A stretch of DNA of 64,000 nt from Scolanthus callimorphus (taxonomy: Eukaryota > Cnidaria > Anthozoa > Actiniaria > Edwardsiidae): positions 28,340,951 to 28,404,950 of the forward strand of contig CM066917.1 of assembly GCA_033964015.1 (NCBI GenBank), written 5' to 3'. The notes under the pieces were generated by a model. The model had not been told where the DNA came from and did no database searches. It was given only the letters and a program-made list of their open reading frames with translations. Shown piece by piece: positions 57,601-64,000 of the stretch. Position numbers and translations under genes: made by a program. Each line of letters begins with the position of its first letter. The first letter of the stretch is position 1.

Positions 57601-60145
57601 ATTGCCCACCTTTTCTGAAAGCCGACTCACTTTACATTGTAAATCTTTTCAGTGAATGCTTAACAAAATAGCCGTCACGCATGTGGCCAGATAACTCCAT
57701 CATTGCTTGTGTGACTTCTGTCTGCTTTCTGCAAACAGAGTGCGGCGCAAACAGAGTGCGGCGCAAACAGAGTGCGGCGCAAACAGAGTGCGGCACAAAC
57801 AGAGTGCGGCGCAAACAGAGTGCGGCGCAAACAGAGTGCGGCGCAAACAGAGTGCGGCGCAAACAGAGCGCGGCGCAAACAGAGTGCGGCGCAAACAGAG
57901 TGCGGTGCAAACAGAGCGCGGCGCAAACAGAGCACGGCGCAAGCAGAGCTCGCCCCAGCCGTAATTACTTCCCGAACTGTAGGCAATACCTGATCGGGAT
58001 AAATGTTACTTATATCAAGAAAGTGTGTCGTTTTAAACGAATCCTCTCGGAGCCCGTTCGTGTAGCTAACCTGTAGAAAACCACATAGAAATAACGTGGT
58101 TTGCTTTGGACATGTTGGCTCGGTATGTGAACCGGCATCTGGATAACAGTGTCCTGGTCATCTGCTTCTTTTGAGGCTTTCAGCCTCCCACAAAGTCCCT
58201 CGATCGTCGGATTTATGTATAGATCCTGTCAAAGTAAAGGAAAACGTATTTAACCAAAGGCGGCTCTTGTGTTTTACCCTGTCAATGGCCAGACAAGGTT
58301 GTGACCGCGTATCACAGAAATGGAACAAGGAATTGTGTGCTTCTGAGCGTTAGCACTAGAAAGCGAAGAAAGAGAAAACTTCTCTGACTCCGAGAGGGTT
58401 CATATGCTTTACCATGTGTTTTTACCCTGAATTTGCCCTGTCTAAAGTTAGGGCTGGGATCTTTAAAACACAGTATAGGAGGAGCAAAGACAGATTCGCG
58501 CCATTTTACTGTGAACTACTCAAAGCTGCTCCCGATTGGCTAAAAGCGAAGCCTTTATTTAATGAGCTTTACCTTCACCGACATTTCCAGCCCCTTCTTG
58601 CGCAGCTCGCTTGTCACAAGCGCAGCAACTACCGACTGCCCTCCGAGCTCGAAAAAGTTATCCCTGACAGAGATCTCTTTCTGATTGAGCTGGGCTTCCC
58701 ATATCTCGCAGATCATGGCTTCTGTCTTGTCCCGTGGCGCAACGCGCTCGATCGTGTTATCTCGGAAAGGGTGGGTTCTAGTCCCCAGCCTTCAAGGTCT
58801 TTTTGTCAACCTTTCCGCTGGCTAACACAGGGAGTGCGTCATGAATAAGGTAGCCATTTGGGATCATATACTCTGGAAGCGCGTTCCTCAGATTTTTCAA
58901 CACCTCAGCTGTAACCAGCTCCTCTAGTTTATCCTGTAGTAAGAATAAGCATAACCCAGTAATTTAGCTGGTATTCCTTGTCTGATCAGCACGAAATCTT
59001 AAAAGGGATACACACAGTATTAATAATGGCCTGCTGATATCTCAGAAGAATGATCAAGAACATCATTGTATCCCAAACAGTAGTACAGACAGCCACCACA
59101 GGTATATCGCGATTATCACCATCATTTAAAATGGCGTGTCCAAGGACTCGATATCATCCTCCAACAGAAATTTCATAATGTTAACAGTTGTGATACGAGC
59201 CATCCTAGACTTTCTTAAAGTCCGCTGTTCCGTTTTTTTTTAATTGGCTCCACCGTGTGCTTTTTTCACTTTGTTCTATGGGAAAACATAGAGTAAGACT
59301 TGGGGTCTAGAGCCATCCCAGCTTGGAGCTGTCAATATCCCACTTACCAGCATGGCTTGTGTAAATAGCCTCAATGTAAACAGGCCCTAACTCTCTACTT
59401 ACCTCGAGCGTCAAATGCGCGACCACTTGTTGCTGTCCAGAGCTCGAAGTCTTCACTACAACCGCCGCCGTGCTGATGTTTTTCTGTTTCTGAAGGTGCG
59501 TCTCTATGCTTCCTACCTCCACGCGAAACCCACGGATCTTGACTTGGTCGTCAATACGTCCAAGGTACTCGATATCACCCTCGTCTGTCAGTCTTACAAG
59601 TCTCCTGTGCGATAGATCTTCCCAAGAGTTGCATGAACGACAAACTGTTGGCGGGTCTTCTCGGGTAAATTCCTATAACCTCTGGCAAGGCAGTTACCTA
59701 GACGCACAAAGACGCGTTTACGTATTTCAGGAAACTGCATTCTCGAATCCAGAGCTCAAGATCAATAATTTCGGCGACATTTGCCAGAAAACACTGAACG
59801 AGAAACCTACAGAGATCCTAGCGACTCGACTTTACGATGCATCCTCCATGTTAGATCGAGCTCAGTAGCCCGGCCATATTTTGAGCATCCACAGGGAACC
59901 CGCGCGGCTCGCCATAGCCCCGTATAGGCATTTGGCATAAACGAAAGCTTATTTTTGAATGTGCAGCGCGCACATTCATTATAGCTGGAATCGTCCATTG
60001 TGTCGCGTCGCTGAAGGGAAGGGGATGAATAAGGTCAACAGAAATTCACATCTATATCACCGATTTCATGTGGAAGTGGAAGTGTGAACAATAACAATCC
60101 CAAAGGTTGAAATATATATGTTTAACGCCGTGGACCGAACTAGTA

Positions 60146-60200
<55 letters not shown>

Positions 60201-61975
60201 CTCCCATATTTTTGGGGCGGGGGTGCTCGTCGCGGAACTTTCAATTTTACCCCTAAAAGGTTCCAACAAGGACGTATTTTCCCTCGTAATTTTCTCTCGT
60301 ATTTTTTACGAGGGAAAATACGTCTGAAATTCAGGCTACCAACAAGTGAGATTTGCTTGATTTGCTAGAAAGACTCTAACAGGTACCTATCTAGAAACAA
60401 TTGCAAGTTTTCAGATTTTACCCCCTAAAAGGTACCAGAGGCCTGATTTTAAACCCTAAAAGGTACGACGAGCACCCCCGCCCCAAAAATATGGGAGTCC
60501 CCCCCCCGGGTATTTTGCTGTTTCGAGGTTATAGCCCTTCGTCGAAAGAAAGGAAAGTGATGGTTTCATAACGTAATTATCGATCCTATGAGGTCTATGA
60601 GGCTTGATCAAACTCTATTTCTTCTTTATCCTTACCTCCAATACATATACTCTTTCCTTCCCTAGCTCTACCTCTTGTAGATTCTCGTCCAGTGCATGTG
60701 TATGGTAACCCTGCATAGCCTTCCCTATAGTGATCTTCTTGTCTCTATTTACAATTGACATAGTCGCCACTACAGTAGTCTCTGTAGGCCCATATGTATT
60801 CGCCACCATTCGTTCGCCATTTGCCCACACCTGTGTGTAAAGAAAAATACATATCAAGATAAATGTGCCCGTTTTTGTTAATGCCAACCCGTGCGTGACG
60901 CGGGCTACCTGTGTTTGAATTCCGGGCTCCTGGGGCCAAAACAAAGATGGCGGCCTACAAGAACAGCGATTCTCCCAAAAGCTGCAAGTTTTGGCGAACT
61001 TTTTGACAATTTAGGGCAAGAAATAAGCTAGGAAAAACTTCCGGACTTCCAAATATGATAAGTAGAAACTTCCATATAATGAAATTTTAGAAAACGACAC
61101 ATTTTAACGGGAATTATCTTGATGTGACAGTGAGGACCGATTTATTTATCTTCTTACATCGCTTAAAGTCGGCTAAATTACAATCTTCAGGTTTAAACTA
61201 TTCTATCATAATGTGAAATTTCTGGGTCAAGTTGGAGAAAAAAAGCAAGGTGGGCATTTTGGCATGGAGTGCACTCATAACAGTTATCTGTTGTAAAGGA
61301 TTTATTCTGGATTTATCCGTGGGATAAGCATTTATTTAACCATTATCCTGCGAGATTGCGCAGAATATCGTCTGTACTTAGCCGACGAGGGACGAAGTCC
61401 CGAGTTGGCTAAAATCAGACGATATTCTGCAAAATCGAGCAGGATATGGTTTTATTATTCAGCACATCGATACGATAGCACAAAAAACCGAAAAAAATGA
61501 CTTTTGTGTATTACTTACGAGCTCAAAACATCCTATTTCCTCAGAGACGGATATCGCAGGATAGCTGTCATGTTAGAAGACAGCTATTGGCGTTAATGAC
61601 CATATTTGGGCAGTGCATCGATGTGCTGAATAATAACTACTGATAACTCTTATCTGATTCTAGGAACCGGCCCCACGAGTCTCCAAAGTCAGTCCTTCCT
61701 ATTATTTCCATAGGGCTTGTGCAAAAAAAAAAAGGATTTTTATTGTTTCCTGTTACGAACCATTTCCCGTCTCGCTCTTACCTTGAGATCTTCACCGAAA
61801 CGCTTCGCCGCCCAGGATAAGGAGCTTGAGCTTGGAGACTGGAACTAGCGCTGTTGATTGTCCTTAGCAGGGTAGGACAGTAGAGAAGATTGTGATGCCG
61901 AGGCTGAGAGATGCGTCGGGAGGTCTGGGCCCGACTGCATGACCTCTTGTGTCGCAACTAACAGCGTAGTAGCTC
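54635..61975 (-). CDS. Membrane NRPS-like enzyme (A-PCP-6TM/3LbH), Pls/PosA type, 5'-partial
   Basis: Exons in transcript order: 61782-61975, 60636-60830, 59403-59697, 58573-58933, 58071-58225, 57302-57561, 54635-56597. Adenylation motifs in order: KLLILGGEA, NTYGPTETT (A5), GKSICIGG/NCLARGY (A6), IYRTGDL (A7), GRIDDQVKIRGFRVE (A8), LPEYMIP, SGKVDKKTL (A10 Lys). Carrier domain: VRDNFFELGGQS, whose Ser would take phosphopantetheine. Then three units of two TM segments plus a hexapeptide beta-helix, each introduced by a GRxxxGxY signature (GRAKPGAY, GRLKEGKY, GRFVPGEY). No condensation or thioesterase domain is seen. This order is known from Streptomyces epsilon-poly-lysine synthetase (Pls) and PosA relatives, which activate an amino acid and polymerise it with the membrane module. 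Substrate here is unknown. The A-domain start (A1-A4) is missing. Eight single-base deletions, plus a heavily disrupted first exon, interrupt the frame; adding one base at each restores phase through the later exons. Confidence 0.85.
57733..57950. repeat. 16-bp satellite, ~14 copies, NRPS-like intron
   Basis: Unit GCGCAAACAGAGTGCG repeated head to tail with few substitutions. It lies between the carrier-linker exon and the first TM exon. As 16 is not a multiple of three, open frames through it cycle and are not genes. Confidence 0.95.
60154..60510. repeat. Foldback element with G47 end, NRPS-like intron
   Basis: Begins G47 (60154-60200), CTCCCATATTTTTGGGGCGGGG, and ends CCCCGCCCCAAAAATATGGGAG then C9 GGG. 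TTTTACCCCCTAAAAGGTACC and its relatives recur in both arms; the central hairpin ATTTTCCCTCGTAA / TTACGAGGGAAAAT is the same as at 16447-16830. Confidence 0.88.
61343..61640. repeat. Hairpin and flanking TIR, NRPS-like intron
   Basis: Inner hairpin 61343-61447: CGCAGAATATCGTCTG pairs with CAGACGATATTCTGC around CCGACGAGGGACGAAGTCCCGAG. TTATTATTCAGCACATCGAT at 61452 has its complement ATCGATGTGCTGAATAATAA at about 61618-61637. Confidence 0.75.
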
Positions 61976-62858
61976 CTGGTGAAAAAAGTAAAGGATAGTG
62001 TTAATTCCCTACGTTGCGTGGGGAGGGGTGGGGGGATTAGTAGGCGGCATTATTATAGGCGACGCGCGCTTTTTAAGACTTTATACGTCCCAAACTTTAA
62101 ATCAAAGGCACGCCGTAGGCCAACTCGTGTTTTCTCCCTTGAGTGCAATCATCGCTGAAATTTTGTTTTTCAATAATGTGTATAAAATGACTATTCATGA
62201 TGTGTAGTTGCTTACAAAACTATATTTTTGTTTTCTATTTGGGATTACAGTTTAAAACCTCATAATTCCATGTGCTTCCATAACTTCTACCAGTCACGGT
62301 TTCCTTGACGATCAAGAATAGGCACTGTTGAATTCATTATGTAAATACTTGTGCATTTAAACTGACAATTTACAATATCATCCTTGTTTTGTTAGAGGCG
62401 TAGATGATATCTCTGCTGATAGAATGCTCTGATAGAATGGCTTCGAAGGTCTGCGCCAGGACATGGTCGCCAACACGAAATGATGATTATCACTAAGCTC
62501 TTATCGCCTTCAAATTGACGATTATAATACCATCAATCTTCTGACATGATTAATTACAAATTATCTTCGTTCTATAAAAACGATCAATAGAACGAAGCAA
62601 TGCATTTTGAGTAAATCCTAATCCGAGCGAATGTAAACAGTGCGAACAGAAAAGACCCCGTCCCAGAGCGGACTAAGCCACTGTGCCCTAAGCACTTGAC
62701 ACAAGTGAACTACTGCAACCTACAGCCGTGTGGGACACATGCATGACATTAGTAAATTAGTGATTATTTTGGCACCACGGTTTACGCCCATGTCCAGCGC
62801 TTAAAGCGAAGTGCGGACAAAGTTACATTCACGCCTCTCCCCCACCCCACCCCCCCCC

Positions 62859-62859
<1 letters not shown>

Positions 62860-62948
<89 letters not shown>
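62860..62948. repeat. Poly-C tract, 89 bases uninterrupted
   Basis: Preceded by C-rich, A-interrupted sequence from 62836 and followed by TCCCCTCTTCG. True length is uncertain because such tracts are unstable in sequencing and assembly. Confidence 0.9.
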
Positions 62949-62951
<3 letters not shown>

Positions 62952-63589
62952 CCTCTTCGTTTCCTCCCTCATTTTCTCACGGAAAAATAAAATTCCACCT
63001 GACTAACTAGCTTCACACTTTACTTTCACGGACAAGCCACCCTCGGTAAAATGCGCTATATTTAGTCATTTAGAAGGATGTATGTGTAGAGCAAGCTACT
63101 TGTCGTTTCTGAACTACTAACAGTTTACTTCCGTTTTGCCAGGATAAGATCTAGATAGATAATTTCCCCAGGGATAATTTTACCTGTGAGCACGAGACCA
63201 AATACCACAAAACACGAAGAAGAACTAAAATAAGTCAAAAGTTATAAATAACACGTGACCATTAAGAACATTCCAAACATACTAGTTCCAATGAAATTTG
63301 CCAGGAAACCAGCCTTTGCGACAGCATCACACTATGAACAACTCAAATAACTTTTTTGGTTCCTGATGTCTGCGGAAGGGTATCGGCGTCTTTCGCTTGT
63401 TTGGTCGCTGATAGGGTATGTATTTCAGTATGGCTACCTTACAAACAAATTTCTATCAAAGCTGCGTGTGTCGCGCATTTAGTGATAAAGACAATCCATT
63501 TTAAAACTTTTACATGATTAACAAAATTCCGTTTTGACCATCTGGACGACCATGGTGACCAACTTTAGGTCTGCGGTAGGGTATACTAG

Positions 63590-63776
63590 AGCAGATTCGT
63601 ATGACTGTGAAAAGTACCGTGACAAGGCGCGGTACTGTCGCGGTGGCGGTACGGAACCTGGCCTGCTGTTTCCTGCTGTAGATGCCGAACTAAATCGCGT
63701 AGTCGCGGTACGGTCACGGTCGCGGCGCGTTTCAACTCTTTCGCGGTACTTTTCACAGTCATACGAAATCTGCTCT
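63590..63776. repeat. Dispersed GTACCG/CATACGA repeat, copy 2, inverted ends
   Basis: GCAGATTCGTATGACTGTGA on the left and TCACAGTCATACGAAATCTGC on the right are inverted repeats, extending inward through AAAAGTACCG / CGGTACTTTT. The interior is CGCGGTACGG-rich. Relatives at 15235-15410 and about 49185-49240. Confidence 0.8.
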
Positions 63777-64000
63777 TAGTGTGATTTGACTAAAAACGGA
63801 GGCCCACTCTGGGACCTTATCTCGCCTTATCTCACAGCACCTAATTGGCACAATTTTCCTTATCTTGCTTTATCTCGCTTTATCTCGCCTTTCAATTGGG
63901 TCATTTTCCCTTATCTCGCATAAACCCGCGTGTCCTGAAATACAATAAATTTATAAAAGAGCCTCTGCCTTAAATTGTTGGTCTTATTTTTGTGCGCTAT

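Larger units (their letters stand above)
61976..64000. other. Region upstream of the seen NRPS-like exons; no exon confirmed
   Basis: The N-terminal part of the adenylation domain should lie in this direction on the minus strand, here or beyond the window. I could not recognise the A3 (TSGTTGxPKG) motif. A minus-strand stretch near 62410-62490 reads FRVGDHVLAQTFEAI, faintly like the GDRVLQ..FD region between A3 and A4, but no splice sites support it. Also here are the C89 tract at 62860-62948 and the repeat at 63590-63776. Confidence 0.4.

Noticed and set aside
57632..58076. Several overlapping open frames over the 16-bp satellite
   Set aside because: Repeat-generated frames on both strands within a well-supported intron.
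61998..62207. 69-aa frame with a Gly-rich hydrophobic start
   Set aside because: No homology recognised and opposite strand to the local gene; insufficient evidence.
62400..62490. Additional adenylation exon (FRVGDHVLAQTFEAI) on the minus strand
   Set aside because: Similarity is faint and no splice borders or phase link to 61975; left as a note only.

Overview
The window is eukaryotic: genes are split by GT-AG introns, the spacers are AT-rich, and foldback and inverted-repeat elements, microsatellites and long poly-G/poly-C tracts are dense. Metazoan protein families (VPS4, EMI/EGF/sushi/Ig receptors, a PPP1R27-like ankyrin protein) and the repeat style suggest a cnidarian, most likely an anthozoan such as a stony coral. 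The taxon is inferred, not shown.

Layout. (1) 1071-3598, + strand: a two-exon ankyrin-repeat protein with an RVxF-like motif. (2) 5632-14836, - strand: a complete 12-exon VPS4 AAA ATPase of 442 aa, whose introns hold several MITE-like elements and a 63-bp minisatellite. (3) 15.8-51.8 kb, + strand: a tandem pair of paralogous type I membrane receptors with duplicated upstream DNA. The short one (19624-26496) is signal peptide, EMI-like domain, one EGF, TM, and a cytoplasmic tail with eight 25-aa repeats carrying YDNP. The long one (31330-51840, about 2631 aa) has nearly the same ends. Inserted between them are six calcium-binding EGFs, two sushi domains, a further EGF, about 1,400 aa of unrecognised sequence, two Ig domains, a GCC2/GCC3-type cysteine module and another EGF. 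(4) 54635-61975, - strand: the 3' part of a membrane-bound NRPS-like gene: adenylation domain, carrier protein, then three repeats of two TM segments plus a left-handed beta-helix. This is the layout of the bacterial Pls/PosA poly-amino-acid synthetases and is the most unusual gene here. Its 5' end was not found.

Quality signal. VPS4 and the ankyrin gene read cleanly. The receptor and NRPS-like genes are interrupted at least 14 times, and each break is explained by one missing base, often in a short homopolymer. Adding one base at each site restores exon phase across almost every junction. The most economical reading is uncorrected single-base deletions in the assembly rather than pseudogenes. 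Exon coordinates were derived by hand from splice signals and phase.

The rest is non-coding: foldback and TIR elements of several recurring families, SINE-like and LINE fragments, satellite arrays, and an 89-base poly-C tract at 62860-62948.
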